A DNA stretch of 64,000 nt from positions 1,178,001 through 1,242,000 of the forward strand of contig CAVSZC010000005.1 in assembly GCA_963732365.1 (NCBI GenBank). The letters are read 5' to 3'. Position numbers and translations under genes: made by a program. The notes beneath the pieces were generated by a model, which was not told where the DNA came from, ran no database searches, and was given only the letters and a program-made list of their open reading frames with translations. The DNA is from SR-FBR-E99 sp963732365 (GTDB lineage Bacteria; Bacteroidota; Bacteroidia; Bacteroidales; VadinHA17). Positions 24,430 to 33,720 of the stretch are shown in pieces (within the stretch, counting starts at the first letter, position 1; the number at the start of each line of letters is the position of its first letter).

Positions 24430-25644
24430 GTGTTCAGGCTTCTGGTCCTTATATCGATTTTAATCTCCGTTGCGTTGCAGGCACAGATAACAGCCCCTGG
24501 CAGCAATGCTGTCCGGATGACCAACTATCCTGTAACGACAAGGCATGACCCCGTCTTCATCTTCTGCACCACCGGCCCGGCAGACACAGGCACATTATCG
24601 GCTGCAAGTCCCGGAGGCACCGCACCCTTCACATTTACCTGGACCAGGTATGACCAGTCAGGAGGAGGTTATACCATACCGGTGGCATCCGGTACAGGGG
24701 TAACTTCAACCGTCACTGGCTTAGCCGAAGGAGGCTACAGGGTCAGGATCACCGACGCCGGAGGCTACGATGAGATGCTCTACGCCTGGGTCAACCTTGA
24801 TAAGCCTGTCGCCAACGCTGCGCTTCTGCATTTTACATGTGACTATGTAGCCCTCGACGGAACGGTCGGTACTGACAACTTCAACTATTATGACCCTGCT
24901 ACCGGCGCATCGCGGCGTCTCCCCAACGGTGTGAGACACCTCTGGTCATCGACGCCGCCATCGGCGATACCGTATCCGGACCTCGCCGTCGATCCGATAA
25001 CATTCTCTCCACCTCTTGTGGATGTAAGATATATGTTGCAGGTCACCGACAGCTTCGGATGCGTCTCCTCATCCTCATTCGACTATACATCGATACACGT
25101 AAAGGCTGAATTCACTGCCGAACCCCTCTCGGGTGAGGCCCCTCTGAAGGTGTCATTTACAGACAAATCTGTAAGGGGACTCTACTATAACTGGAAGTTT
25201 GGTGATGACTCATTATCAACTCTTCCCGATCCGGGAACTCATTCATACTATATTCCCGGGAAATACGATGTCACCCTCACCATTGAAAGCGAACTGACCT
25301 GCCGCGATTCGTCAAAAGTATCAATCACGGTCGAGCCTTCGGCGCTGCAGATACCAAATGTCTTCACACCAAATGAAGACGGCTTCAATGATTATTTCGT
25401 TCCGGAAAAGAAATCGCTCAGGTACATTGATGTACAGATCTTCGCCAAAAGCGGGCACCGGGTGTATCATTATGAGGGCAGTGGTGAAGCCCTGCAGGAC
25501 TGGCAGGGGTGGGACGGAAAGGTCAACTACAGTGAGCGACGGGCACAGGCGGGTGCATATTACTTTGTTATCAGGGCCGTGGGCTATGATGATATCGAAT
25601 ATGAGGGAAGCGAATATCGGGGCACGGTATATCTGTACAGGTAG
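24430..25644 (+). CDS. Secreted PKD-domain protein with CHU_C (T9SS type B-like) C-terminus
   Basis: This 404-aa surface or secreted protein has a signal peptide (about 1-19, ending in VALQAQ) and a SprB/Ig-like repeat region (about 38-110). A PKD domain with YYNWKFGDD and the gliding-motility-type C-terminal domain (IPNVFTPNEDGFNDYF ... GTVYLYR) follow. The last domain is the CHU_C sorting signal of the type IX secretion system. No T9SS machinery lies in the window. The start is uncertain: no ATG precedes the signal peptide, and GTG 24430 (chosen) or GTG 24352 are the options. Confidence 0.85.
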   Translation: MFRLLVLISILISVALQAQITAPGSNAVRMTNYPVTTRHDPVFIFCTTGPADTGTLSAASPGGTAPFTFTWTRYDQSGGGYTIPVASGTGVTSTVTGLAEGGYRVRITDAGGYDEMLYAWVNLDKPVANAALLHFTCDYVALDGTVGTDNFNYYDPATGASRRLPNGVRHLWSSTPPSAIPYPDLAVDPITFSPPLVDVRYMLQVTDSFGCVSSSSFDYTSIHVKAEFTAEPLSGEAPLKVSFTDKSVRGLYYNWKFGDDSLSTLPDPGTHSYYIPGKYDVTLTIESELTCRDSSKVSITVEPSALQIPNVFTPNEDGFNDYFVPEKKSLRYIDVQIFAKSGHRVYHYEGSGEALQDWQGWDGKVNYSERRAQAGAYYFVIRAVGYDDIEYEGSEYRGTVYLYR

Positions 25645-25649
25645 GATTT

Positions 25650-25771
25650 CCGTCTTCCGTCTTCCGTCTTCCGTCTTCCGTCTCCGGTCCTCAGTCCTCA
25701 GTCCTCAGTCCACAGTCCACAGTTAATCAATATATTACGACTGCCTATTGCCGACTGCCTATTGCCTGACT
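25650..25771 (+). repeat. Intergenic heptanucleotide tandem repeats
   Basis: From 25650 to 25726 there are eleven 7-base units drifting in sequence: CCGTCTT four times, CCGTCTC, CGGTCCT, CAGTCCT twice, CAGTCCA twice, CAGTTAA. After 12 bases a 14-base direct repeat GACTGCCTATTGCC occurs twice (25739-25766), again a multiple of seven. The tract fills the gap between the CHU_C gene and the efflux operon. No open frame or terminator was recognised in it. Confidence 0.92.
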
Positions 25772-25828
25772 CGCCATTCACCGGTGTTTTCCGTTCTCTG
25801 AAAGGAAATAATATATAATTTAACATAT

Positions 25829-25864
25829 AAAACTTGTAAAACCAAAATAGTTTTCTGATTTTTG
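25829..25864 (+). promoter_or_regulatory. Promoter and probable TetR operator of the efflux operon
   Basis: TTG (25834-25836), a 20-base spacer and GATTTTTG (25857-25864) fit a Bacteroidota promoter with one -7 mismatch. Overlapping it is an inverted repeat, AAAACT (25829-25834) and AGTTTT (25849-25854), separated by 14 bases. An operator inside the spacer would let the TetR-type product block its own operon. That binding is inferred. Confidence 0.6.
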
Positions 25865-25886
25865 CACCTTGTTATTTCGGAGACGG

Positions 25887-26501
25887 ATGAATCAGGAAGA
25901 TTGCGATGACAGGATTATAACCGGTGCTGCTGAATTATTCAGGGTAGCGGGCATTAAAGCCGTGACAATGGATGATATTGCCCATGAACTCGGTATTTCG
26001 AAGCGCACCATTTATGAGAAGTATGGCGACAAGGATGAACTCCTTCTTGCCGTAATGAAGTGCATGGTCTTCAGGCAGAGAAAAATGGTAGAGGAGACTA
26101 TCTCATCATCACCAAACGTTGTTGCCGCGATCTTCAGGATGATCAATATGATGAGGGAGCATACCCGAAGCATGAATCCGGTAATATTCGCCGATCTTAA
26201 GAAATATCACAGTAAGGTACTCGACAAGCTCAAAGATAGCTGTGAACTTCCTGACTATAAAGGGTCAGAGAGTATTGTAGGCAAAGGAATTGAACAGGGT
26301 CTCTTCAGGGATGAGATTGATGTTGAGATTGTCAGCAGGTGTTTTCAGGGTTTGGGTCAGATGATATCAGATGTGTCACTGTTTCCGCCTGAGAAATACC
26401 TGCAGCGTGACGTTATAAAAGGCTTGATAGTAAACTACATGCGGGGAATTTCAACCCCTGCTGGAGCAGAGATAATTGAACAATTTGAATCAGAATTTTA
26501 A
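25887..26501 (+). CDS. TetR family repressor of the RND efflux operon
   Basis: This is a 204-aa regulator. The N-terminal TetR HTH is clear (AAELFRVAGIKAVTMDDIA then ELGISKRTIYEKYGDKDELL). The C-terminal part is an all-helical ligand domain. The ATG at 25887 is used, since the frame start at 25869 is a TTG. Its coding end is followed after 10 bases by the TolC-type gene, then adaptor and pump, so it most likely represses that operon and is released by a pump substrate. Confidence 0.93.
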   Translation: MNQEDCDDRIITGAAELFRVAGIKAVTMDDIAHELGISKRTIYEKYGDKDELLLAVMKCMVFRQRKMVEETISSSPNVVAAIFRMINMMREHTRSMNPVIFADLKKYHSKVLDKLKDSCELPDYKGSESIVGKGIEQGLFRDEIDVEIVSRCFQGLGQMISDVSLFPPEKYLQRDVIKGLIVNYMRGISTPAGAEIIEQFESEF

Positions 26502-26511
26502 ACACTTTTAT

Positions 26512-27831
26512 ATGAGACGATTGCTATTACTAATCATTTTTTCAGCCTCGCTCTGGGGTATAAACGCAGCAGCTCAGGAGGCGCCGGCATCATTGTCACT
26601 GACAGTTGAAGAGGCAATGCAGTATGCCATTGAGAACAACAGGAATGTTACATCGGCGCGCTATGAGTTTCTTGCTGCCGAGAAGGGTGTATGGGAGGCT
26701 TATGCCTCCGGGTTGCCAACGGTTGACGGGAGCCTGTCACTCGGAAACAATCTTGCAGTTATGACAAGGATCATAGAAATGAACGGGCAGCAAATGGCAT
26801 TCAAATTCGGGACTCAGTATGATCTTGGATATGGTGTACAAGCTTCAACTGCTATCTTCAATGCTCCATGGATTGTCGGTATACAGACAGCAAAACTTGC
26901 CACAACCCTTGCAAGTCAGGGGTTGAAACTGACTGAGATCGATACGAAGGAATCGGTAATGACTTCATATTATCTTATCCTGGTGAATGAAGAGACAATA
27001 AAGATCATTAATGCAAACATTGCCGACCTCGAAGAGACGATGGTTTCAACTAAAGCAATGTACAGTGTCGGTATGGCTGAGGCAACTGACGTTGATCAGA
27101 TCCAGGCTAATCTTTCAACGCTTAATAATACGAGGGCTTCGATGCAGCGAAACCTGGAACTGACAACCAACATGCTCAGGTTCGTGCTCGGGGTTGAAAG
27201 AACTACCGAAATAGTACTGACGGAAACCCTTGACCAGGTTACGGCAATGGTAAATGTTGAGGCACTTCTCGCTGAGGATTTCGATATAAATGAGAATATT
27301 AACTATCAGCTTATTGAAAGTCAGTATCAGATGTCAGAGCTTGCCCTGAAGGGTGCAAAAGCTGCAGTTCTTCCTTCCCTTGGTGCTTCTATTTACTACA
27401 ACCAGGCCGGAATGGGAGATGAGCTGAATGACCTCGATTTTTATCCCAACTCAGTACTCGGATTCCAGTTACAGGTGCCTATTCTTGCCAGCGGTCTGAG
27501 GTCATCAAGGATCAAGAGGGCAAAGATTGATCTCGACAGGGCGGATAATAACCGTGCAATGGTATCTGACCAGTTGCTGTTACAGGAAAAACAGCTCCGT
27601 TATAATCTGATAAGCTCAAACGAGCAGTACAGGAGTCAGAAAGAAAACGTGGATGTAGCAGCCAGGATACTGCAAAGCTTTGAGAACAAGTATAACCAGG
27701 GAATGGCTTCAAGTCTTGAGCTTACACAGGCTAACAGCAACTATCTGACAGCCCAGAACAATTATCTGACGGCGCTGCTGAATCTTCTTCAGACAAAAGT
27801 GGCCTACGACAAACTGATGAACAAACTATAG
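26512..27831 (+). CDS. TolC-like outer-membrane efflux protein
   Basis: This 439-aa outer-membrane factor is the exit duct of the RND pump encoded next. It has a signal peptide (MRRLLLLIIFSASLWGINAAAQ) and two OEP repeats of long helices with short beta strands. The start of the mature protein, LSLTVEEAMQYAIENN, is the usual TolC-family opening. The start codon at 26512 was chosen over a TTG at 26476 that would run inside the TetR gene. It lies 9 bases before the adaptor gene. Confidence 0.93.
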   Translation: MRRLLLLIIFSASLWGINAAAQEAPASLSLTVEEAMQYAIENNRNVTSARYEFLAAEKGVWEAYASGLPTVDGSLSLGNNLAVMTRIIEMNGQQMAFKFGTQYDLGYGVQASTAIFNAPWIVGIQTAKLATTLASQGLKLTEIDTKESVMTSYYLILVNEETIKIINANIADLEETMVSTKAMYSVGMAEATDVDQIQANLSTLNNTRASMQRNLELTTNMLRFVLGVERTTEIVLTETLDQVTAMVNVEALLAEDFDINENINYQLIESQYQMSELALKGAKAAVLPSLGASIYYNQAGMGDELNDLDFYPNSVLGFQLQVPILASGLRSSRIKRAKIDLDRADNNRAMVSDQLLLQEKQLRYNLISSNEQYRSQKENVDVAARILQSFENKYNQGMASSLELTQANSNYLTAQNNYLTALLNLLQTKVAYDKLMNKL

Positions 27832-27840
27832 TACTAAATA

Positions 27841-28911
27841 ATGAAAACAAATAATCAGCATACAATGAATCGTTCAAGTCTATTTACTGTAATTCTTACG
27901 GGTGCCATGATGATGACGGCATGCACTCCTAAAGAGAAGCCTGCTGCAGCCATGACGGCTGATACTGTCGCTGCCGTGCCGGTCAGGATCATCCCGGTGT
28001 CAAAGACAACAATTGCGCGTACAATTGATTATACAGCTACCATACAGCCGTACGAGGAGGTCAACATGGCTCCTTCGACGCCCGGCCGGGTAGACAAAAT
28101 ATATGTCGAAGTTGGAGACAGGGTACAAAAGGGGCAGCAGCTCTTTCTGATGGACCGTACTCAATACTATGCAAACAAGATACAGCTTGCGAACCTCGAA
28201 AAGGACCTGGCAAGGATGGACACCCTGCTCAAGGTCGGAAGTATCAAGGAACAGACATATGACCAGATGAAGGCTCAGTATGAAGTCACGAAGACCAATG
28301 TTGACTTCATGGAAGAGAACACTCTCCTTGAGGCACCCTTCAGCGGGATAATTACCGGGAGGTATCTTGAGGAGGGGGAGCTCTACTCAGGAGCCCCATC
28401 TGCTTCCGGTAAAGCAGCCGTCGTCACGCTTATGCAGATAAACCCGGTGAAGGTAATGGTAAGCGTTTCAGAGCAGAATTATCCGCTCATCAAAAATGGC
28501 ATGAAAGCAAAAATAACAGCTGACGTCTATCCCGACAGGGAATTTGCCGGGAGAATATTCCGCGTTCATCCCACAATAGACCAGATGTCAAGGTCATTCC
28601 GGGCTGAGATAGAGATACCGAACGGCAACGAGCTACTGAGACCTGGCATGTTTGCGAGGGTCTCGATTGATATGGGTCAGGCTGATGCCTTTGTGGTGCC
28701 CTCAAATTCTGTACTGATACAGGAAGGAACAAATGAAAGGTATCTCTTCGTCGTAAATGAAGGTGTTGCCATACGTCGGACAGTAAAATTGGGAAAGCGA
28801 TTTGATGATATGGTTGAGATAGCCGAGGGAGAGATACTCGAAGGTGACAACCTGATCATTGAGGGCCAGGCACGCCTGATTGGCGGTCAGAAAGTGGAAG
28901 TAGTAAAATAG
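27841..28911 (+). CDS. RND efflux periplasmic adaptor (HlyD/AcrA type) lipoprotein
   Basis: This 356-aa membrane-fusion protein links pump and TolC. It has a lipoprotein signal with Cys28 (MMTAC) and a biotinyl-lipoyl-like hairpin domain (NMAPSTPGRVDKIYVEVGDR, VQKGQQLFLMD). A short coiled coil, a beta barrel and the membrane-proximal domain (GDNLIIEGQARLIGGQKVEV) follow. An ATG at 27865 is an alternative start with the same lipobox. It sits between the TolC and RND genes. Confidence 0.93.
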   Translation: MKTNNQHTMNRSSLFTVILTGAMMMTACTPKEKPAAAMTADTVAAVPVRIIPVSKTTIARTIDYTATIQPYEEVNMAPSTPGRVDKIYVEVGDRVQKGQQLFLMDRTQYYANKIQLANLEKDLARMDTLLKVGSIKEQTYDQMKAQYEVTKTNVDFMEENTLLEAPFSGIITGRYLEEGELYSGAPSASGKAAVVTLMQINPVKVMVSVSEQNYPLIKNGMKAKITADVYPDREFAGRIFRVHPTIDQMSRSFRAEIEIPNGNELLRPGMFARVSIDMGQADAFVVPSNSVLIQEGTNERYLFVVNEGVAIRRTVKLGKRFDDMVEIAEGEILEGDNLIIEGQARLIGGQKVEVVK

Positions 28912-28937
28912 TTGTAAAATTTAAGAGTTAAACCGCA

Positions 28938-31900
28938 ATGAGTATATATGGCAGTGCAGTAAAGAAGCCCGTAACCACGATACTGATATTCGTGATCACG
29001 ATGGTTATGGGGTTGTACTCGCTGACGCAGCTGTCCGTTGACCTGTATCCGGAGATAGAACTTCCGTTCCTCTCGGTTTACACCAGTTATCCGGGAGCCA
29101 GTGCATCAGACATAGAGACAAACATCACGCGTCCGATCGAGGATGTGCTGAGCTCAGTCACAGGGCTGAAGGAGATGACATCCACATCAAGTGATAATGT
29201 CTCGGTAATATTCCTCCAGTTCGAGTATGAGACAAACCTTGATGAGGCATCAAACGATATCCGGAGTAACCTTTCATTCATTGAAAACTTCCTCCCGGAA
29301 GACGCTGAAGATCCCAACATTCTGAAATTCAATTCAGCAATGATGCCTATTGTCTTCTACGCTATCACGGCGGAAGAGAGCTATCAGGGCCTGGAGAAGA
29401 TTCTTGATGAGAAGGTGGTAAACCCGTTGAACCGCATTGAAGGTGTCGGAAGCGTTTCGCTTTCAGGTGTCCCTGGAAGGGAGATATATGTGGATGTGGA
29501 TCCGCGACGGATGGAGGCTTATAACCTCACCATCGAACAGATTGGAAATGTTTTGCGGGCAGAAAATATAAACATGCCGGCGGGGTTTCTTGAGATGGGT
29601 GCTACAGACTACCCGATACGTGTACAGGGCGAATTTCAGGAGAGCGATATAATAAAGGATATCGTCGTTGGCAATTATGCCGGTAACGATATACTTCTCA
29701 GCGATGTAGCTGTAGTAAATGATACAATCAGGGAATCGAGGCTGATATCAAAGATCAATGGAGAAAGGGGTATGGGTCTCTTTATCCAGAAGATGTCAGG
29801 CGCCAATACAGTTCAGGTTTGCCGTGATGCTGAGAAAGAGCTTGAGAAACTTGCAAAGGATCTTCCTCCGGATGTGAAAATAGAAAAGCTGTTTGACTCG
29901 GCAGAATTCATCAGCGGCTCTATCAATAACCTGACAGAGACCCTCATGTATGCAGGTATTTTTGTCATCCTGGTAGTGCTCTTCTTCCTCGGCCGGTGGA
30001 GGGCGACATTTATTATTATCCTGACAATCCCTATCTCACTGGTCTTTGCATTTATTTACCTGTTCATTACCGGGAATTCGATAAATATCATTTCTCTGTC
30101 GTCACTCTCAATTGCTATCGGGATGGTGGTTGACGATGCGATCGTTGTTCTCGAGAACATCACGAAGCACATTGAGCGTGGCAGCAGTCCGCGCGAAGCC
30201 GCTATCTACGCCACTAACGAGGTATGGCTTGCGGTTATTATCACCACCCTTACCGTGGTGGCAGTATTTTTCCCGCTGACCTTCGTTTCAGGGCTCACCG
30301 GAGTGATGTTCTCACAGCTTGGTATGATTGTGTCAATCACTATCGTTGTTTCAACCTTTGCTGCTATTACCCTGACCCCGACCCTTGCTTCCAGGATGAT
30401 GAGACTGCGTCCGTTGAAAAAAGATGCTCCTATATATACATGGGACGGATCGGTACATAAGTTTCTGGAATGGATGGATGGCTTTTACGTGAAATCATTA
30501 AACTGGGCTGTTCATCACAAGAGGGTCATCATTGCCATCGCCATCCTTTTGTTTGCCGGGTCAATGTCGCTTCTGAAATATGTCGGCAAGGAGTTCATGC
30601 CTGCCGCCGACGAGTCGAGGTGCACAGCTACGGTTGAACTGCAGACAGGTACCAGGGTCGATAATACTGTTGTAGTGGCTGACAGGATAGATTCACTTGT
30701 AATGGCAACTGTCCCTGAGGTCAAGCTGATCTCCACCAATACGGGGAATGATGATAGCGGAGGATTCGCCTCAATATTCAGCCAGGGCGGAACACATGTC
30801 ATACAGTATACATTTTCACTTGTACCGGTCAGTGAGAGATCGAGAAGTGTAGAGGAGGTGGCAGAAAGCATCAGGCAGATCATGGCCCCGATGCCCGAGA
30901 TAGTTAACTATTCCGTTTCGACCACTGATGATATGAACATGGGTGGTATGGGAGGCAATACCGTCAACCTCGAGGTCTACGGTTACGATGTTACCCAGAC
31001 AAACCTTGTTGCCGAGGAACTGGCATCAAGGGTTAAGAATATTGAAGGAGCAAAGAATGTGCAGATAAGTCGTAAAAGGTCCAAACCTGAGCTCCAGGTC
31101 ATCTTCGATCACAAGAAGCTTATGATGCATGGACTTTCAACAGCCCAGGCATCGGCAATGATAAAGAACCGGGTTGACGGGCTGACCGCCACACGTCTCC
31201 GTCAGGCAGGCGATGAATATGATGTCGTTGTACGTTATAAAGAGTCTGCACGCAACTCTATCACCGAAATAGAGAATATGGGTATTGTAACTCCTATGGG
31301 CCAGGTGATAAGGCTGGGTGAGATAGCAGATGTCAGGGAGGCCTGGACTCCTCCCAATATTGAGAGAAAACGCAAGGAGCGCATTGTTACAGTTTCCGTT
31401 ACACCCTACAAGAGATCTCTGAACCTGATAGTGGCCGATATACAGAAAGAGCTGGATGAGGTGCCATTGCCATCAGGTGTTATGGTTGAGATATCTGGGG
31501 CATTTGAAGATATGACTGAATCATTCATGGATATCGGGCTGCTTCTGGTAGTCTCCCTTATGCTTGTATATCTTGTGATGGCCTCTCAGTTTGAGTCACT
31601 TAAGATGCCGGTGATAATAATGCTATCGATACCGTTTGCCTTCAGCGGCGTTGCAATAGCTCTCTTCATCTCCGGTGAAAGCCTGAGCCTTATTGCAGGC
31701 ATCGGAGCTGTGATGCTGATCGGGATTGTCGTGAAGAATGCAATCGTCCTGGTTGACTTCATAAACCTCACGCGTGACAGGGGAGTGGAGTTATACGAAG
31801 CGGTTCTCATATCCGGAAGATCCAGGCTGAGGCCCGTGCTTATGACCTCTCTGACAACCATCCTTGCCATGGTACCGCTGGCAGTGAACCCCGGGGAGGG

Positions 31901-32078
31901 CTCAGAGCTGTGGAGACCTATGGGTATAGCAGTTATCGGCGGACTGGTTTTCTCCACCATGGTTACAATGATACTTGTTCCTGTGGGATATGTCCTCATG
32001 GCCCGCAGAGGGGAAAGGGATAAGAAACACAAGGTGGCATTCAGGGATATGAAATTCCTTGATGGCATAAAAGAGTAA
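28938..32078 (+). CDS. RND family efflux transporter permease (AcrB/MexB-like)
   Basis: This 1046-aa inner-membrane proton-driven pump has twelve TM segments in two halves and two large periplasmic loops. The TM4 proton-relay acidic pair is visible in AIGMVVDDAIVVLEN, and the TM10/11 block in GIVVKNAIVLVDFINL. The N-terminal AVKKPVTTILIFVI and SVDLYPEIELPFLSVYTSYPGA are typical of the HAE1 group, which exports drugs, bile acids or dyes. The substrate is not evident. It is the main gene of the tetR-tolC-adaptor-pump operon. Confidence 0.95.
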   Translation: MSIYGSAVKKPVTTILIFVITMVMGLYSLTQLSVDLYPEIELPFLSVYTSYPGASASDIETNITRPIEDVLSSVTGLKEMTSTSSDNVSVIFLQFEYETNLDEASNDIRSNLSFIENFLPEDAEDPNILKFNSAMMPIVFYAITAEESYQGLEKILDEKVVNPLNRIEGVGSVSLSGVPGREIYVDVDPRRMEAYNLTIEQIGNVLRAENINMPAGFLEMGATDYPIRVQGEFQESDIIKDIVVGNYAGNDILLSDVAVVNDTIRESRLISKINGERGMGLFIQKMSGANTVQVCRDAEKELEKLAKDLPPDVKIEKLFDSAEFISGSINNLTETLMYAGIFVILVVLFFLGRWRATFIIILTIPISLVFAFIYLFITGNSINIISLSSLSIAIGMVVDDAIVVLENITKHIERGSSPREAAIYATNEVWLAVIITTLTVVAVFFPLTFVSGLTGVMFSQLGMIVSITIVVSTFAAITLTPTLASRMMRLRPLKKDAPIYTWDGSVHKFLEWMDGFYVKSLNWAVHHKRVIIAIAILLFAGSMSLLKYVGKEFMPAADESRCTATVELQTGTRVDNTVVVADRIDSLVMATVPEVKLISTNTGNDDSGGFASIFSQGGTHVIQYTFSLVPVSERSRSVEEVAESIRQIMAPMPEIVNYSVSTTDDMNMGGMGGNTVNLEVYGYDVTQTNLVAEELASRVKNIEGAKNVQISRKRSKPELQVIFDHKKLMMHGLSTAQASAMIKNRVDGLTATRLRQAGDEYDVVVRYKESARNSITEIENMGIVTPMGQVIRLGEIADVREAWTPPNIERKRKERIVTVSVTPYKRSLNLIVADIQKELDEVPLPSGVMVEISGAFEDMTESFMDIGLLLVVSLMLVYLVMASQFESLKMPVIIMLSIPFAFSGVAIALFISGESLSLIAGIGAVMLIGIVVKNAIVLVDFINLTRDRGVELYEAVLISGRSRLRPVLMTSLTTILAMVPLAVNPGEGSELWRPMGIAVIGGLVFSTMVTMILVPVGYVLMARRGERDKKHKVAFRDMKFLDGIKE

Positions 32079-32096
32079 ACCTTAATACTGATAGAA

Positions 32097-32390
32097 ATGA
32101 AAGCTGTAATGATAATATATAACCTGGCGCTTACCGAGAAGGTCGAATATACTCTCGAACATTTCGGTATCAGGGGATATACACAATGGGACAATGTAGA
32201 GGGTTCAGGATCAAAGACCGGTGTGCCTCATCTTGGAACGCACACATGGCCCGAGATAAACGGTGTTGTTTTGACCTTCGTCGAACCGGAAAAGGTCTCT
32301 CCTCTGCTTGAGGCTGTCAGGCGTATTGATGCCATCAACGAAGAGGTAGGCATCAGGGCATTTGTCTGGGCGATAGAACAAACGGTCTGA
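32097..32390 (+). CDS. PG0541-family transporter-associated protein (PII-like)
   Basis: This is a 97-aa ferredoxin-like/PII-like small protein (MKAVMIIYNLALTEKVEYTL ... EEVGIRAFVWAIEQTV). Members of this Bacteroidota family are regularly encoded directly after RND pumps, as here (18 bases after the pump gene). They may sense a ligand or regulate the pump, and the role is not established. A clear terminator follows. Confidence 0.85.
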   Translation: MKAVMIIYNLALTEKVEYTLEHFGIRGYTQWDNVEGSGSKTGVPHLGTHTWPEINGVVLTFVEPEKVSPLLEAVRRIDAINEEVGIRAFVWAIEQTV

Positions 32391-32409
32391 AGTCCCGGTG
32401 AATATGTCA

Positions 32410-32443
32410 CAGCGACGCCCTGAACGGGTGTCGCTGCTTTTTT
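32410..32443 (+). terminator. Intrinsic terminator of the efflux operon
   Basis: An 11-bp stem (CAGCGACGCCC with GGGTGTCGCTG, one G-T pair, loop TGAAC) is followed by CTTTTTT. It begins 20 bases after the PG0541-type stop codon and is the best canonical terminator in the window. Confidence 0.93.
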
Positions 32444-32554
32444 GTATGTTTTATAACATTATTGCAGGCCGCAAGTTTTTTGCTGCCTGCCTCGGTAAGG
32501 TAAGTTTATGATTCATGGTTCACGTTTGTCACGGATATCTTCTCCAGTTGGCTT

Positions 32555-32582
32555 TTTGATCTCGCGATATTAGTTATTTTTG
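32555..32582 (+). promoter_or_regulatory. Possible promoter for the small lipoprotein gene
   Basis: TTTG at 32555-32558 and a perfect -7 box TATTTTTG at 32575-32582 are separated by 16 bases, shorter than usual. The gene starts 34 bases further on. Confidence 0.45.
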
Positions 32583-32616
32583 TATAGGGTGAATTAAGAA
32601 ATTAAAGAACTATACA

Positions 32617-33054
32617 ATGAGAAATCTGTCAATTGCTTTATTTGTTGTATTTGGCTTAACGGCTGCTTCATGTGCTGATAATAAAAACAGTCAGAAGGTT
32701 ACAGCTTCAGAAAACAAAGAGGTATCATCATCTAGCGTAGCACTCGATCCTGCTCTTCAGGCTAAGTTAAGCTGGGTAGAAAAGGGAACGGAGTGCTATG
32801 GTATTGTCATCGGTTTCTTTGCTGACGGCAGCACACTTGGTAAAGCTGTCAAATGCAGGGTCATTGCCATTAAGCCTGACAAGATAAAGATGAAGACTGT
32901 GGAGAGTGTCAGCCTTCTTGAAGGTGAGGGTTGTGACAAGATGGGCCTGGCTTATGGTGACACCTGGTGGGAGGAAGAGGGTGATATCTTCAAGACCAGG
33001 GAAGAAGCAGAAGCTTTCATCAGGGATAAAGGCTGGGCCGGAAGAAATAAATGA
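32617..33054 (+). CDS. Small predicted lipoprotein, unknown function
   Basis: This 145-aa protein has a lipoprotein signal (MRNLSIALFVVFGLTA, then Cys19 in AASC) and a Ser/Lys-rich linker (about 20-45). A compact domain with KGTECYGIVIGFF, VKCRVIAIKPDKIKMK and a C-terminal acidic helix follows. I do not recognise the family. The two cysteines in ECYG and KCRV may pair. It has its own upstream promoter-like boxes and precedes the ECF sigma gene by 60 bases, but membership in that locus is uncertain. Confidence 0.7.
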   Translation: MRNLSIALFVVFGLTAASCADNKNSQKVTASENKEVSSSSVALDPALQAKLSWVEKGTECYGIVIGFFADGSTLGKAVKCRVIAIKPDKIKMKTVESVSLLEGEGCDKMGLAYGDTWWEEEGDIFKTREEAEAFIRDKGWAGRNK

Positions 33055-33114
33055 CCGCAATGGGGAAGGGGAAGAGAAGATCACGACTTTTTATTTATCT
33101 GTCACCGGTCAGGG

Positions 33115-33720
33115 ATGAGTGATCAGGAGCTGATAAAGTCTATTATCAGGGGTGATAACATTGCCATGCGTGAACTGATAGGCAAGTATCAGGACCTGGT
33201 GCTCAATACATGCTATAAGGTCTTACGGTCACGTGAAGATGCTGAGGACATATCTCAGGAGGTCTTTATTGAAACATACAGGTCAGCCGCAAGCCTGAGA
33301 GCTGAAGATGATGTATCATACTGGCTTTATCGGGTTTCACTTAATAAATCAATTAACCATCTCAGAAAGTCACAGAATATTCTTTTTCGTTCACTGCTTC
33401 AGATAGAGGCCCTGTTCGGGCAGAGTGGCACTGCCGGCAGTCATGCGACACCTTTGTCTGATGATCACCCAGGAGAGATTCTTGAATCAGCCGAAAGACA
33501 GGAGATGCTTGCCAAAGCTGTAGCCGCTTTGCCTGCAATGCAGCAGAAAGCATTTATACTGCACCATTATGAGGATATGCCTTATAAGGAAATCTGCCGG
33601 GTGCTTAACCTGTCACTCCCGTCTGTGGAATCGTTACTCTTCAGGGCAAGGGCAAGCCTGAAGAGAAAGTGCTGCCCCCCTTCAACGGATCAACTTCAAA
33701 ACAAAAATCTCAAGATATGA
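33115..33720 (+). CDS. ECF-type RNA polymerase sigma factor
   Basis: This 201-aa sigma-70 family protein has region 2 (about 10-90: LIGKYQDLVLNTCYKVLRSR, EDAEDISQEVFIETYR, SYWLYRVSLNKSINHLRK) and region 4 (about 135-190: LPAMQQKAFILHHYEDMPYK, EICRVLNLSLPSVESLLFRA). The linker is longer than in minimal ECFs. Its stop overlaps the start of the membrane-anchored sensor gene (ATGA), a common layout for ECF factors and their membrane controllers. It probably directs transcription of some or all of the genes to 47.4 kb. Confidence 0.93.
   Translation: MSDQELIKSIIRGDNIAMRELIGKYQDLVLNTCYKVLRSREDAEDISQEVFIETYRSAASLRAEDDVSYWLYRVSLNKSINHLRKSQNILFRSLLQIEALFGQSGTAGSHATPLSDDHPGEILESAERQEMLAKAVAALPAMQQKAFILHHYEDMPYKEICRVLNLSLPSVESLLFRARASLKRKCCPPSTDQLQNKNLKI

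Noticed and set aside
31586..32194. 202-codon minus-strand open frame opposite the RND pump end
   Set aside because: Antisense shadow that crosses the pump stop and the PG0541 start, with no recognisable domain.
33055..33114. Promoter for the ECF sigma gene in the purine-rich gap
   Set aside because: No TTTG/TAnnTTTG pair or recognisable ECF-type boxes could be found.
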